A stretch of 64,000 nucleotides of DNA from Candidatus Hermodarchaeum yapensis (lineage in GTDB: Archaea > Asgardarchaeota > Hermodarchaeia > Hermodarchaeales > Hermodarchaeaceae): NCBI GenBank assembly GCA_016840405.1, contig JAEOSK010000008.1:1-64000 (forward strand), given 5' to 3'. This document shows positions 51,133 through 60,494 of the stretch, piece by piece. Positions within the stretch are counted from its first letter, which is position 1. Every line of letters starts with the position of its first letter. The notes below the pieces were generated by a model. That model saw only the letters and a list, made by a program, of their open reading frames with translations, was not told the origin of the DNA and made no database searches. The translations under genes and the position numbers were made by a program.

Positions 51133-54123
51133 ATGGAGTGCGAATACGCAATGACGGTAACAGAGCTACCGAAGCAGTTCGATTTACCTTCTTTAGAAGA
51201 GGAAGTGCTACTCTTCTGGAAAAAGAATAAAGTGTATGAAAAGGTAACAGAACAGCTTTCGGGTCAACCAGTATTCAGGTTCTTAGATGGGCCCCCATAC
51301 ACTACCGGTGCAATCCACCTGGGAACGGCGTGGAACAAAATTCTGAAAGACATGGTATTACGTTTTCGTCGGATGCAGGGGTTCCGCGTTTTGGACACAC
51401 CTGGTTTTGATATGCACGGACTACCAATTGAAGTGCACGTAGAAAAAGCTCTGGGCATTAAATCGAAATTAGATATTGAAAGCAAGATTGGTGTTGATAA
51501 ATTCATAAAACAATGCCAGGATTTCGCCCTTTCTAACTTAGACCAGATGACAGAACAGTTCAAACGCACAGGAGTGTGGATGAACTGGAATCGCCCATAT
51601 CGCACGATTGATAATCCCTACATTGAAGGCACTTGGCACTTGATGAAACGAGCCTCTGAACGGGGATTGCTCTATCGCGGGTTACGATCAATAGATTGCT
51701 GCGTACGCTGTGAGACTGCAATTGCCAAACGAGAGCATGAATACAGAACAGTTGAGGATTATTCGATTTGGGTAAAGTTTCCAATAATCGGGAAAACTAA
51801 CGAGTATGTTGTGATTTGGACTACAACGCCATGGACACTTCCTGCTAATATGGCAGTGATGGTCAATCCCGAATTTGAATACCTTCGCGTGAAGGTTGAT
51901 AAGGAAGTGTGGATTCTAGCCAAAGGGCTAGCCAATATCATATTACAAGGGCTACTCAACAAACAATACGAAGTGGTTGAAGAGGTCAAAGGCACAAAGC
52001 TTCTGGGAATCCGTTATGAACATCCGTTGCTAGATGAGGTGCCCCGACAGGCAAAATTCCATGATGCTTCTGAGAAAGTTCATTCCGTCGTCTTAAGTGA
52101 GGAGCATGTGACCTTAGAGCAAGGAACAGGTCTGGTACATATGGCTCCTGGTCATGGTCCTCAGGACTTCGAGGTGGGTGAGCGTGAGGAAATTCCCATT
52201 TTTTGCCCAGTTACGCTTTCTGGCTCATTCTCGGAAGAGGGTGGAAAATATGCAGGAATGAAAGTTCAAGATGCAAATGAAGTTATTCTACAAGACTTAC
52301 GCCGAAAGAAGCTCCTAGTTCATCAAGATACAATTGAACATGAATATGCTCACTGTTGGCGGTGTGGTAGTCCTCTTGTATACCTTGCTACTGATCAGTG
52401 GTTCCTTCGCGTTAGCGAAATTCGAGAAGAAATTATTAAAAAGAACGAAGATGTCTACTGGGTACCTGATTGGGCGGGTCATACTTGGTTCCGCAATTGG
52501 GTACAAAATCTTCGGGATTGGTGTATTTCCAGGCAACGCTATTGGGGTGCTCCTCTACCAATCTGGAAATGTGAAAAATGTGAGGAAATTGAAGTCATAG
52601 GAAGCATAAACGAACTAAAAAAGAAATCAGGAAAAATCCCTGAGAACCTTCATCGACCCTGGATTGACGAACTCTCATGGCCCTGTTCGAAATGCAAAGA
52701 CACAATGAAACGGGTCTCTGATGTGTTAGATGTCTGGCTAGATAGCGGCGTAGCTCCATGGGCAAGTCGCTGGGCAACTTATGGCACAACAGACTTTGAT
52801 AATTGGGAAACAGCTGACTTCGTAATGGAAGGCAAAGATCAGATTAGCAGCTGGTTCAACACCCTCTTTAACTCAACAATGCTTGCAGATAACCGAGAAC
52901 CTTACAAAAGTGTCTATATGCATGGATTTACAGCTGATGAGCAAGGTCGACCAATGTCAAAATCAAAAGGCATTGGTGTCTTTCCCGAAGAGGTGGTGGA
53001 GAAATTTGGTGCTGAGACACTACGAATGTATTGTATCAAAAGCACCGGGCCCGGTGAAGATATGCATTTTCTCTGGAAAGATGTCGAAGATACCCGCCGT
53101 TCACTTTCAATTCTCTGGAACGTCTACGTCTTTGCAACAACTTTCATGAAAGCCGCGGGATATGATCCACAGGCTCATAAATTAAAACCTCAATCCTTAC
53201 AAAATGAAGATCGATGGATTCTCTCCCAGTTGCATCTATTAATCAAACAAGTTGGCGAGCGTCTTGAAAAATACGAACTACCATTTATACCACGGTTGAT
53301 GGAGTCCTTCATCGTCAAAGATTTGAGTCGTTGGTATATCAAGCTGATAAGACCACGAACTTGGGTGAGCTCTCAAGACGAAACAAAAACACAGGCATTT
53401 ACAACGCTTTACTACGTCTTACGAACCCTCTTAGCGGTACTAGCTCCCGTTCTACCTTTTCAGACAGAAAAAATGTATAAAGCCCTCGTTCGTTCTGCTG
53501 AGCCTGATGCCCCATTAAGCGTTCACATGCTTCCATGGCCCAAGGTCAACGAAAAGCTAATTGATCCTGAGCGGAGCCAAGAAATGGAATGGGTTTCTGA
53601 TATAGTAGAAGCAACTCAATTCATTCGCCAAGAGGAAGGTTTGAAGCTGCGTTGGCCCTGTCAACGTTTAGTCATTGTACCTTCAAAGAAAGAGTTCCAA
53701 CTTGAACATTTCAGCGACGTTGTAGCAAGTCAGACCAATGTAAAAACAGTTGAAATCCAAAAGAAAGCTAAAGGTGATTTACTCAAAAACAAAGAATTAC
53801 CTTTTGCTACGATATACCTCGACATCAGTGAAACTCCTGAAATTCGTGCTGAACGCCTTTCACGCGATCTTATTCGACAAATACAAGCAACCCGAAAGAA
53901 ACAAGGACTTCATGTTACGCAACGCATCAAACTGTATGTGGCGGCTAAATCATTGGAACTACGAAAAGCCGTAGAAATGACTCGAGATAGCATTGCTTCA
54001 AAAGTTGGTGCTATAACACTCGAAGTAGAGGAGAAAATACCTACCGTAAAGGGGCTTGCGGTTGGAAAACTCACATTTGCCAATAAGGAAGTTCAATTCG
54101 GCTTTATCGTCCAAGAGAAATAG
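51133..54123 (+). CDS. ileS: Isoleucine--tRNA ligase
   Basis: 996 residues. Charges tRNA-Ile. The HIGH-type motif IHLG at 61-64, the CP1 editing region with GLVHMAPGHGPQDF (hydrolysis of mischarged Val), a zinc-binding CWRC pair, and the KMSKS-type loop GRPMSKSKG near 606 are all present. The start at 51133 may be up to six residues too long. The tRNA-Ile gene begins 47 bp downstream on the same strand, so the enzyme and one of its substrates are linked. Confidence 0.96.
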   Translation: MECEYAMTVTELPKQFDLPSLEEEVLLFWKKNKVYEKVTEQLSGQPVFRFLDGPPYTTGAIHLGTAWNKILKDMVLRFRRMQGFRVLDTPGFDMHGLPIEVHVEKALGIKSKLDIESKIGVDKFIKQCQDFALSNLDQMTEQFKRTGVWMNWNRPYRTIDNPYIEGTWHLMKRASERGLLYRGLRSIDCCVRCETAIAKREHEYRTVEDYSIWVKFPIIGKTNEYVVIWTTTPWTLPANMAVMVNPEFEYLRVKVDKEVWILAKGLANIILQGLLNKQYEVVEEVKGTKLLGIRYEHPLLDEVPRQAKFHDASEKVHSVVLSEEHVTLEQGTGLVHMAPGHGPQDFEVGEREEIPIFCPVTLSGSFSEEGGKYAGMKVQDANEVILQDLRRKKLLVHQDTIEHEYAHCWRCGSPLVYLATDQWFLRVSEIREEIIKKNEDVYWVPDWAGHTWFRNWVQNLRDWCISRQRYWGAPLPIWKCEKCEEIEVIGSINELKKKSGKIPENLHRPWIDELSWPCSKCKDTMKRVSDVLDVWLDSGVAPWASRWATYGTTDFDNWETADFVMEGKDQISSWFNTLFNSTMLADNREPYKSVYMHGFTADEQGRPMSKSKGIGVFPEEVVEKFGAETLRMYCIKSTGPGEDMHFLWKDVEDTRRSLSILWNVYVFATTFMKAAGYDPQAHKLKPQSLQNEDRWILSQLHLLIKQVGERLEKYELPFIPRLMESFIVKDLSRWYIKLIRPRTWVSSQDETKTQAFTTLYYVLRTLLAVLAPVLPFQTEKMYKALVRSAEPDAPLSVHMLPWPKVNEKLIDPERSQEMEWVSDIVEATQFIRQEEGLKLRWPCQRLVIVPSKKEFQLEHFSDVVASQTNVKTVEIQKKAKGDLLKNKELPFATIYLDISETPEIRAERLSRDLIRQIQATRKKQGLHVTQRIKLYVAAKSLELRKAVEMTRDSIASKVGAITLEVEEKIPTVKGLAVGKLTFANKEVQFGFIVQEK

Positions 54124-54135
54124 ACGCCCCAACAC

Positions 54136-54142
54136 ATTTAAG
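54136..54142 (+). promoter_or_regulatory. TATA-like element upstream of tRNA-Ile
   Basis: ATTTAAG centred about 31 bases upstream of the tRNA, with a preceding A/C-rich BRE-like tract. It lies inside the 47-bp gap after ileS. Confidence 0.45.
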
Positions 54143-54170
54143 CCGCAGTAAAACATCACAAAATTCACAA

Positions 54171-54316
54171 GGGCACGTGGCTTAGCCTGATGGAGCGCCG
54201 AACTTCTGCGTCCTTGGCGCAGAGTGTGTATGCCTTATATGGTGTCGCTCCGAACATTCGATTGCGAAGCCTAGGTAAGCCGGAGGTCGCGGGTTTGAAT
54301 CCCGCCGTGCCCACCA
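54171..54316 (+). tRNA. tRNA-Ile(UAU) with two introns and an 8-nt middle exon
   Basis: Exons 54171-54200, 54232-54239 and 54278-54313 give a 74-nt tRNA with perfect GGGCACG/CGTGCCC, CCGGC/GCCGG and GCGGG/CCCGC stems; A73 and an encoded CCA follow. Intron 1 (54201-54231) is at 29/30: GCGC pairs with GTGT between bulges CGA and ATG, with an 8-bp inner helix. Intron 2 (54240-54277) is at 37/38: CTTA pairs with TAGG between bulges TAT and TAA, inner helix GGT-G-TCGC/GCGA-A-GCC. The 8-nt exon GCCTTATA carries anticodon TAT. Most archaea instead decode AUA with a C34-agmatidine tRNA. Discriminator A73 and the neighbour ileS fit Ile. Confidence 0.82.
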
Positions 54317-54327
54317 CTCTTCTACGG

Positions 54328-55854
54328 CTATTTCGATTGCCTTTTGTCATCAAATTTCTTTGCGGCAGTTTCGAAATCTATCCCAAATCCCGTTTCTTTT
54401 GTTAATCGAGTTCGTACCTGCATAAATACTGGAAACCGCGTAGCCTGACCGACAACAAGAGCTTCGCCTACAGTTAGACTTGAGATTGAAGTAAGAGTTG
54501 CCTTAGTAATTTTTTCTGACGTAGCTCGGATATGATCTAAATCATAAGGATTTGTGATTCGAAGGAAGATATTCGTACCGCATTGAGACAGAACAGTTGT
54601 TGACAGACGAACAGGGCGCTGCGAAATAATACAAAGTGACAAATTGTACTTACGCCCTTCACGTGCTACTGTTTCAAGAACTCCTTTAGAAAACGCAAGC
54701 GTGCGGCGTGCCTGAGGGCAGAATTGGTGGGCCTCTTCAAGAAACACAATGGTGGGAGGAATCGTTCCGTCTCTTCGCAGATCAAATAGATAGCGAAGAA
54801 CTGCATCAACAATAATCTGTTTCTTTTGTAAACTCACCGTTTCACTCATATCAAGAATGACCGCTTGTCCGGGTTTCATCAGTTTTGACCAATCAGGTGT
54901 AGGTGTTTTTCCAAAAAGTCGAAGACTTTGAAGATTATCTAACCAACCTAGAAGGGCATCGCGGGTCCTCACATTAATTGAAGGGTCTTGTTCGAGAGCA
55001 GTGATTAAATCCCCGATATCGTATGGCTGTCCTTTTCGCGTGCTTCGAAGGGTGCGGATTACCCGAGTAAGCTCTCGAACCTGAATGGTGCCCATATCTG
55101 GGGCATACGTTGCAAATGCTTTTGCACTCATTCGAGGTGTAGCAATTTCAACTAGTGGACTTTGGATGACAGTTATTTGGTCTTCGAAACTTTTTCCCTT
55201 GGCTCCACGCGATTCTGCTAGCCCCGTATATTCACCATGCACATCAATCACAAGTAACGCCGGACGACCTTGACTGGATTTTCGTGCAAGAAGCTCTTCC
55301 AACATTACAGATGCAGCGTAACTTTTTCCTGCCCCACTCATCGCAAGAAGCGCCACATGCTTTTGATACATTTTCGTCAAATTAAAGGTTGCAGGAATAT
55401 TATGGAATAATAACTGTCCGAGATGAACCCCATCTTTAGTAAAACCCAGAAATTCACCTAGAACCTTTGTATCTGGGGCCTTTACCTGAGTGCCAGGTGA
55501 AGGAGGGTAGGTAATCCTTCGAACATGGCCGTTTTCGAATATACCAAGGGGCTTAGCCTCAGCTAGCACATATTCCCATCGATCTATAGGAAAAATGGCG
55601 TTGAAAGCTTTCCCTGAGCGTGTAAACTCATGCACCGCATCAATTTGCGAAAAATACCGATTTGTCTTGTAAACTTGTTCAACATGAGCAAACACTGTCC
55701 CTTCCTCGGTCTCCATAGAGACATATTGTCCAACATGAATTGGGACTTGTTTATCCGATGGGGTATCATTGCGTTTTCCAATGACAAAGGAAACATTTTC
55801 CGTTGATGGACCATTTTCTGTGCAAACGACGGTTCCAATAGTTTCTGCTTTCAT
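54328..55854 (-). CDS. herA: HerA-type hexameric helicase/translocase
   Basis: 508 residues. N-terminal HAS-barrel region, then a RecA-like ATPase with Walker A AMSGAGKSY (first Gly of the consensus is Ala) and Walker B IVFLEEAHQF. Forms the DNA-end resection machine with NurA, Mre11 and Rad50. It lies 29 bp downstream of nurA on the minus strand, an operon common in archaea. Confidence 0.92.
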   Translation of the reverse strand: MKAETIGTVVCTENGPSTENVSFVIGKRNDTPSDKQVPIHVGQYVSMETEEGTVFAHVEQVYKTNRYFSQIDAVHEFTRSGKAFNAIFPIDRWEYVLAEAKPLGIFENGHVRRITYPPSPGTQVKAPDTKVLGEFLGFTKDGVHLGQLLFHNIPATFNLTKMYQKHVALLAMSGAGKSYAASVMLEELLARKSSQGRPALLVIDVHGEYTGLAESRGAKGKSFEDQITVIQSPLVEIATPRMSAKAFATYAPDMGTIQVRELTRVIRTLRSTRKGQPYDIGDLITALEQDPSINVRTRDALLGWLDNLQSLRLFGKTPTPDWSKLMKPGQAVILDMSETVSLQKKQIIVDAVLRYLFDLRRDGTIPPTIVFLEEAHQFCPQARRTLAFSKGVLETVAREGRKYNLSLCIISQRPVRLSTTVLSQCGTNIFLRITNPYDLDHIRATSEKITKATLTSISSLTVGEALVVGQATRFPVFMQVRTRLTKETGFGIDFETAAKKFDDKRQSK

Positions 55855-55883
55855 TCAAGTTTCATCCTACAATCAAATCATTT

Positions 55884-57062
55884 CTACTGAAATGGCATTC
55901 TTTCACGGCGTAATTTCAATACACTCTCCGGATAACCAATCCGGCTCGTCAGTTGGTTCAAGAGGAATTCTAGATCACGCTCGATTAACCGAGCTTGTGA
56001 ATCTGCATCAATTAATACAGAAGGAAGGGCAAATTCCTCGTTATCAGAAGACATAGGAAGCAACATTGCCCCAATTTTTTCAATTATACTCTTTGGGTCA
56101 TAAGATCCTGTAAATACCTCAACACGGAGCGGATAATCATATTCTGCCGTTCGTAAGTAAAAACAAACAAGCCCATTTTCTTGTTGGTTGGGCCCTTCAC
56201 CTTCAAGTGTATTTTCGATATTAGAATTATCTAGTCGCAGTATGGGTGATCGCTCACCTACATCGAGAATTCGGAAAAAGAAGTCTGAATCATAACTAAG
56301 CTGCAACACAGAGCGATAATCCAAATGAAGCATTGGTTCCAACTCAGGATGTCGAGTAATCAGATGTGGAAGTATCTCACCGAGAATGTGAATAAACCGT
56401 TGACTTCTGCTGTCTTTCACAACACCTGCTAGGAGCGTCCCTGTTTCCTCGCTCTTCGTGTACAGTTTTTCGAATAATTCGATAATTTCACCGTACTTTC
56501 TTGAGAATATGGATTGTTGTGATGGTCGATCATTAAGATGGGGCCTTAGCGAGCCATCCAATAACAACAACTCAGCAGGGTGATGATCTTGTACTCGGAT
56601 AGCCAATTCCAATTCGCCTTTCAATCGTTCAAGTGATGCATTAAGCTCTGCTTCTCGTCGAGATATTGGAGTTAGTTCTGCTTTCACAGTTGGCAGCGTT
56701 GTTTTTTCAGGAAAATAAATTGCAGAAACCCGATTAGAAGGTGTATATTCAAAAATGGTAGCATTAGCCCGAGTTATAACTAATTCCACACCGCGCAATG
56801 TATTTTTCAACAGTCCACCATCAACACCACACACGCGGAGACCGCTTAATTCCGTAGGAGTAACTTGACGGGCTAAATGATTATCAACAATGTATCGCTG
56901 AGCAAGCGGTAAGTCCGTTAAGAGATCAATCTTGTGGCGTTCACTTCGAAGAATAGAAGCAAAGGAATTTCTTTTCTCTTCTAACATTTGGATTTGTTGG
57001 ACAATTTTTTCTAATGCCTCATCCAACGCCCATAACTCGCGAATAGTCTTCATTCCTATCAT
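55884..57062 (-). CDS. nurA: NurA 5'-3' nuclease
   Basis: 392 residues. The conserved N-terminal Asp region (CGVDGGLLKN) is followed by the strand EIAQ-type core and LLLDGSLRPHL, which supplies the second acidic patch. Partner of HerA in resection of DNA breaks. Start is ATG 57062 or 57053. The coupling with herA supports the assignment. Confidence 0.9.
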   Translation of the reverse strand: MIGMKTIRELWALDEALEKIVQQIQMLEEKRNSFASILRSERHKIDLLTDLPLAQRYIVDNHLARQVTPTELSGLRVCGVDGGLLKNTLRGVELVITRANATIFEYTPSNRVSAIYFPEKTTLPTVKAELTPISRREAELNASLERLKGELELAIRVQDHHPAELLLLDGSLRPHLNDRPSQQSIFSRKYGEIIELFEKLYTKSEETGTLLAGVVKDSRSQRFIHILGEILPHLITRHPELEPMLHLDYRSVLQLSYDSDFFFRILDVGERSPILRLDNSNIENTLEGEGPNQQENGLVCFYLRTAEYDYPLRVEVFTGSYDPKSIIEKIGAMLLPMSSDNEEFALPSVLIDADSQARLIERDLEFLLNQLTSRIGYPESVLKLRRERMPFQ

Positions 57063-57118
57063 CCAAACTGAGCTTTTCTAAGCTAGTTCCAAGCTTGGAA
57101 TTAAAACTTGGTATAACG

Positions 57119-57178
57119 TTAGGTTATCGAGAATAGTGAAGGCATCCTTCTTTGTTACCTTTATGTACTAGTTCTCTT
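57119..57178 (+). repeat. Repeat shared with 44511-44819 (copy A)
   Basis: The two blocks 57119-57138 and 57150-57178 are only 11 bp apart. The first is identical to minus-strand 44800-44819, and the second differs by one base from 44511-44539. It lies about 48 bp upstream of the HD-domain gene, as copy B lies upstream of the prepilin-peptidase gene. Confidence 0.7.
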
Positions 57179-57225
57179 CGAAAATATCGAATACTACCAA
57201 TATTTCAAGACTATAAAAGATACCA

Positions 57226-57792
57226 ATGCCGGAAATCAAACTTTCTCTCAAACAGGCGCATATCTTTCTGAAACAACACATCCACGAGTCCAACATAATA
57301 AGACACAGTGAGGCCACGAAGCAAAAGGCTGTGCAAATCGCTCACCTCATTGCTCCAAAAGAATCTGTGAACATACAACTGATTGAACTTGGGGCTTTAC
57401 TCCACGATATTGGCCGAACACGAACACATGATATTACACATGGGTATGTTGGAGGGCAACTACTGCATCAAAATGGTTATCCATCAAGTGTAGTGAAAAT
57501 CGTTGAACGACACGTTCTTGGTGGGTTCACACCACAAGAAGCTCCTTTAGTCGGGCTTCCTAAACGAGATTTTGTTCCTCACTCTTGGGAAGAGATCATT
57601 GTATGTGTAGCTGACAAATTGGGGTCCTATGAATGGAACGGTATCAATCAGCCACAAAAATGGTTATCCAAAATGGATGCTCGTTTCGCACAACTTAAGA
57701 AACGGTATGACATTAGTGCACCATATCGGGCATCTATGCAACGTGCTAGGAACTTCGTCCGAATATTAGTCAATCTTGCTTCACACGACTAA
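57226..57792 (+). CDS. HD-domain phosphohydrolase
   Basis: 188 residues. The metal-binding motif HDIG is present (LGALLHDIGRTRTHD), with a His upstream (IRHSEATKQKA) and VERHVLGG downstream. Archaeal members of this TIGR00295-like group are predicted nucleotide phosphohydrolases. Ends 6 bp from the convergent kinase-like gene. Confidence 0.85.
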   Translation: MPEIKLSLKQAHIFLKQHIHESNIIRHSEATKQKAVQIAHLIAPKESVNIQLIELGALLHDIGRTRTHDITHGYVGGQLLHQNGYPSSVVKIVERHVLGGFTPQEAPLVGLPKRDFVPHSWEEIIVCVADKLGSYEWNGINQPQKWLSKMDARFAQLKKRYDISAPYRASMQRARNFVRILVNLASHD

Positions 57793-57798
57793 CGTCTG

Positions 57799-58584
57799 TT
57801 ATGGCGTTAGTATTATTGCAAGCATTGCCGGGTAGATAACCATTGCTGACAAGAAGATAATCAATGTAGTTAGAAGCGGGACAGTGAGATTATCAAACCC
57901 CGAGGGACTTATTGCTTCGATTAATGTGGCGCTTATAGCACAAATCACACTAAGGATTGCGATTTGTGTTGCATTAAAGACAGACGTTCCAGCAGTCGCA
58001 AACACGTCCAGGAAAAGCCAACAAACCCATGCACCCAGCAGTGAACTGATGAATACACTTATCGACCCCTCGAGGCTTCGAGTTGCGTTGCGAATGGTAT
58101 ACTTGTGTTTACCATATTTTGTCCCAATGATTGGGGCAATCCCATCACCCAAATACATCGCAGTCAAACCAAGAGCTGGGATGACAAAGAACGGTATGAG
58201 GTTTGGGAAGAAGGTAAATGTTGCGACTAATAAGTTAATAGAAATTGCATAAAGAAATGGACCCCAAATGTGACCCGACAGATAGTCTTCTTCTCTAGCC
58301 ATAACACCAAACATAGTTCTGAGACTTTTTACTGGGCTTCTTGGTGATGCTAAGAATATCAGAATTAACATCGGGAAGGATACTAGAAGGGCTATCCACG
58401 CTTGTGAGTAAAACGGGACTGTAAAAATGGAAAATCCTGCAAATAGATGAATGATTTTTCGTGTGACGGTGGTTGGAAGGTTCTGCCATCGACGTAGTAG
58501 TTCGCCCGTTACGATTACTCCAAATACCCATGCGTAAGCTATTGCAAGAATGATGAAATCTTGAAGAGTAAGAATGAACTGCAA
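57799..58584 (-). CDS. CTP-dependent polyprenol/phytol kinase-like membrane protein
   Basis: 261 residues, seven membrane segments. The conserved cytoplasmic motifs RKIIHLFAG (about 42), GDGIAPIIGTKYGKHKY (about 145) and EAISPSGFDNLTVPL (about 225) match the SEC59/VTE5 dolichol and phytol kinase family, which phosphorylates long isoprenoid alcohols with CTP. With the cis-prenyltransferase and GPT genes in the window it points to a dolichol-phosphate pathway. Confidence 0.8.
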   Translation of the reverse strand: MQFILTLQDFIILAIAYAWVFGVIVTGELLRRWQNLPTTVTRKIIHLFAGFSIFTVPFYSQAWIALLVSFPMLILIFLASPRSPVKSLRTMFGVMAREEDYLSGHIWGPFLYAISINLLVATFTFFPNLIPFFVIPALGLTAMYLGDGIAPIIGTKYGKHKYTIRNATRSLEGSISVFISSLLGAWVCWLFLDVFATAGTSVFNATQIAILSVICAISATLIEAISPSGFDNLTVPLLTTLIIFLSAMVIYPAMLAIILTP

Positions 58585-58639
58585 TCTGTATTCACCCGAG
58601 TTTGTACTCGACGCTTTGTCTTATCATCTATTTATCTTA

Positions 58640-58857
58640 ATCCACGAGAAGACCCTACCCTTCAGGAAGATGAGGACTTGTCGAGTTTAAATACATTCCC
58701 GGCCTGCTAAGGAGTGAGTTCCTAGTCCGCGATCCGAGAACCAAGGAAACCCGCGACTGGGCAACATCGCTGGAACGGCGAGTAGAGCCTGTGAACCAGT
58801 CGACATTGGTCGATGGGGTGAACCAGGAAACTCCCTCACTCAGGACGGGGTAGTTCA
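58640..58857 (+). mobile_element. Remnant of an IS605-type element (TnpB C-terminus and right end)
   Basis: Frame at about 58690-58854 encodes the tail typical of archaeal TnpB, ending VNQETPSLRTG and TAG, without the catalytic domains. A palindromic CTCCCTCAC...GACGGGGTAG follows, and another hairpin-like CCCTACCCTTCAGG lies at about 58652. This looks like a decayed element keeping only its right end, the part that forms the guide RNA. No tnpA or left end seen. Confidence 0.5.
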
Positions 58858-58917
58858 CACTCGGTGGGTTATTCATCAAAGAGTCTTTAAGGAGTGGTTT
58901 AACTCTTTATTGCTACA

Positions 58918-59655
58918 ATGGATCAAACCGCTCGGGAAAATTTGCTCAGAAGTATCGCTGGAGAAATCACTCTTGCAGAGACTCCTGGTCGAGTGATGCG
59001 AAAATGGCGTGAGCAATTTGGGGTAGCACAACATGATCTTGCTAAACAGCTTGACATCTCTCCGTCTGTAATTAGTGATTATGAAAGTGGAAGACGGAAA
59101 TCGCCACGGGTTGAGACGATACGAAAGTTTGCTGAAAGTCTCATCGTTATTGACGAAAGCCGTGGGGGACAAATAGTCAACGCGTTTATTCGCCTTTTAG
59201 GACAAGAAATTCCGTCTGATATTCTTCTGGATATTCGTGAGTTTCCTGCTTCTATTCCCGCAAAATTGTTGACAGATCATTTGGAGTGCAAAACAATTGT
59301 TGACGATGTTATTCCGGATAGGGAGATTTTCGGGTACACAACAATCGATAGCCTGAGAGTAATTCTTCAGCTGTCACCAGAACAAATGCTCAAACTATAT
59401 GGCGCTACACCAAATCGAGCTGCAATTTTTACTCATATCAGTACAGGGCGGTCGCCCATGGTAGCAATTCGAACATCTCAAATGGGCTTAGGTCCTGCTG
59501 TACGACCATCTGTTGTTATTTTACATGGTCCAAAAAAGGTTGATTCAGTCGCATGTAAAATTGCTGAAGTTGAAAAGATTCCACTTTATCTATCGATGGT
59601 AAAGGAAACTGAAGCCTTGATTCGTAAGCTTCGAAATTTCAAACCTGAGGTGTAA
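58918..59655 (+). CDS. XRE-family helix-turn-helix regulator
   Basis: 245 residues. Helix-turn-helix MRKWREQFGVAQHDLAKQLDISPSVISDYESGRRKSP at about residues 24-60 is typical XRE; the remaining ~180 residues resemble the effector-like domain of archaeal COG1395 regulators. Followed 8 bp downstream by the GPN-loop GTPase. Confidence 0.8.
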   Translation: MDQTARENLLRSIAGEITLAETPGRVMRKWREQFGVAQHDLAKQLDISPSVISDYESGRRKSPRVETIRKFAESLIVIDESRGGQIVNAFIRLLGQEIPSDILLDIREFPASIPAKLLTDHLECKTIVDDVIPDREIFGYTTIDSLRVILQLSPEQMLKLYGATPNRAAIFTHISTGRSPMVAIRTSQMGLGPAVRPSVVILHGPKKVDSVACKIAEVEKIPLYLSMVKETEALIRKLRNFKPEV

Positions 59656-59663
59656 AGTTCACG

Positions 59664-60431
59664 GTGCATACCCTCTACTTTGTTGGTACTGCTGGCTCTG
59701 GTAAATCAACACTCACCCATGCTTTTGCCAGTTGGTTAAAGAATGCTAACATCAGCGTGGGAACAGTAAATCTAGATCCTGGGGTTTTGCATCTTCCATA
59801 TGGGCCAGATATCGATGTTCGAGATTTTGTCTCTTTACAAGGAATTATGGAAAAGTATAATCTCGGTCCCAATGGAGGATTAATAGCGGCTATAGATTTG
59901 ATTAGCACACATCTTGAAACGTTACAAGAAGAAATCACTGACTTGGGCGTTGATTTTCTTCTTATGGATACTCCAGGTCAAATTGAATTATTTGCCTTTA
60001 GAGAAACCGGACCTTTAATCGTGTCTAGTCTTGGGGGAGAAAGCAGTATGTTAATCTATCTTGTAGATGCAGCCCTGGGAAAAACTCCCGCAGGATTAGT
60101 TTCTTCGCTTCTCCTTTCAGCTTCAGTGCTAGTCCGCTTTCATCTTTCTCAAGTCAATGTGCTATCAAGAGTCGATTTGCTGAGTGAGGAAGAATTAGAA
60201 AAAGTGAATAGTTGGCTGGATGATCCGATTCAACTGCTTCATGATCTCCAAGAGTCACGAAATGAATTACAGATTGAACTTTCAGGTGAGCTGTTCAATG
60301 CGATTCAGAACCTATTTTCAGGACTAGATCTTGTTCCTCTCTCTGCCGCGCGCCTGGAAACTCTTGAGTTACTATTTTCACATGTTTCGAATACACTGAC
60401 AGGTGGTGAGGGGTTCGAAACCTTTCGATAA
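59664..60431 (+). CDS. GPN-loop GTPase
   Basis: 255 residues from GTG 59664. P-loop GTAGSGKSTLTHAF, the diagnostic GPNGG insertion (about residues 72-76), DTPGQIE (G3) and a LSRVDLLS G4 region. Homologues (Npa3/GPN1) help assemble RNA polymerase II and III in eukaryotes; a polymerase-assembly role in archaea is inferred. Confidence 0.9.
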   Translation: MHTLYFVGTAGSGKSTLTHAFASWLKNANISVGTVNLDPGVLHLPYGPDIDVRDFVSLQGIMEKYNLGPNGGLIAAIDLISTHLETLQEEITDLGVDFLLMDTPGQIELFAFRETGPLIVSSLGGESSMLIYLVDAALGKTPAGLVSSLLLSASVLVRFHLSQVNVLSRVDLLSEEELEKVNSWLDDPIQLLHDLQESRNELQIELSGELFNAIQNLFSGLDLVPLSAARLETLELLFSHVSNTLTGGEGFETFR

Positions 60432-60494
60432 CCTTGTTTTACTAAAAGGTTTTAATTCAGACCTTCTTGTTGTATGACTCATTAGGTGAATTGA

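Noticed and set aside
54201-54215. Anticodon TCT (Arg) in the tRNA behind ileS
   Set aside because: CTTCT occurs right after CCG, but the resulting anticodon stem would have two adjacent mismatches (A-C and A-G), while the two-intron model gives perfect stems and two bulge-helix-bulge motifs.
54190-54405. 71-codon open frame overlapping the tRNA-Ile and the herA end
   Set aside because: It lies over an intron-containing tRNA on the plus strand and shows no codon bias or family similarity.
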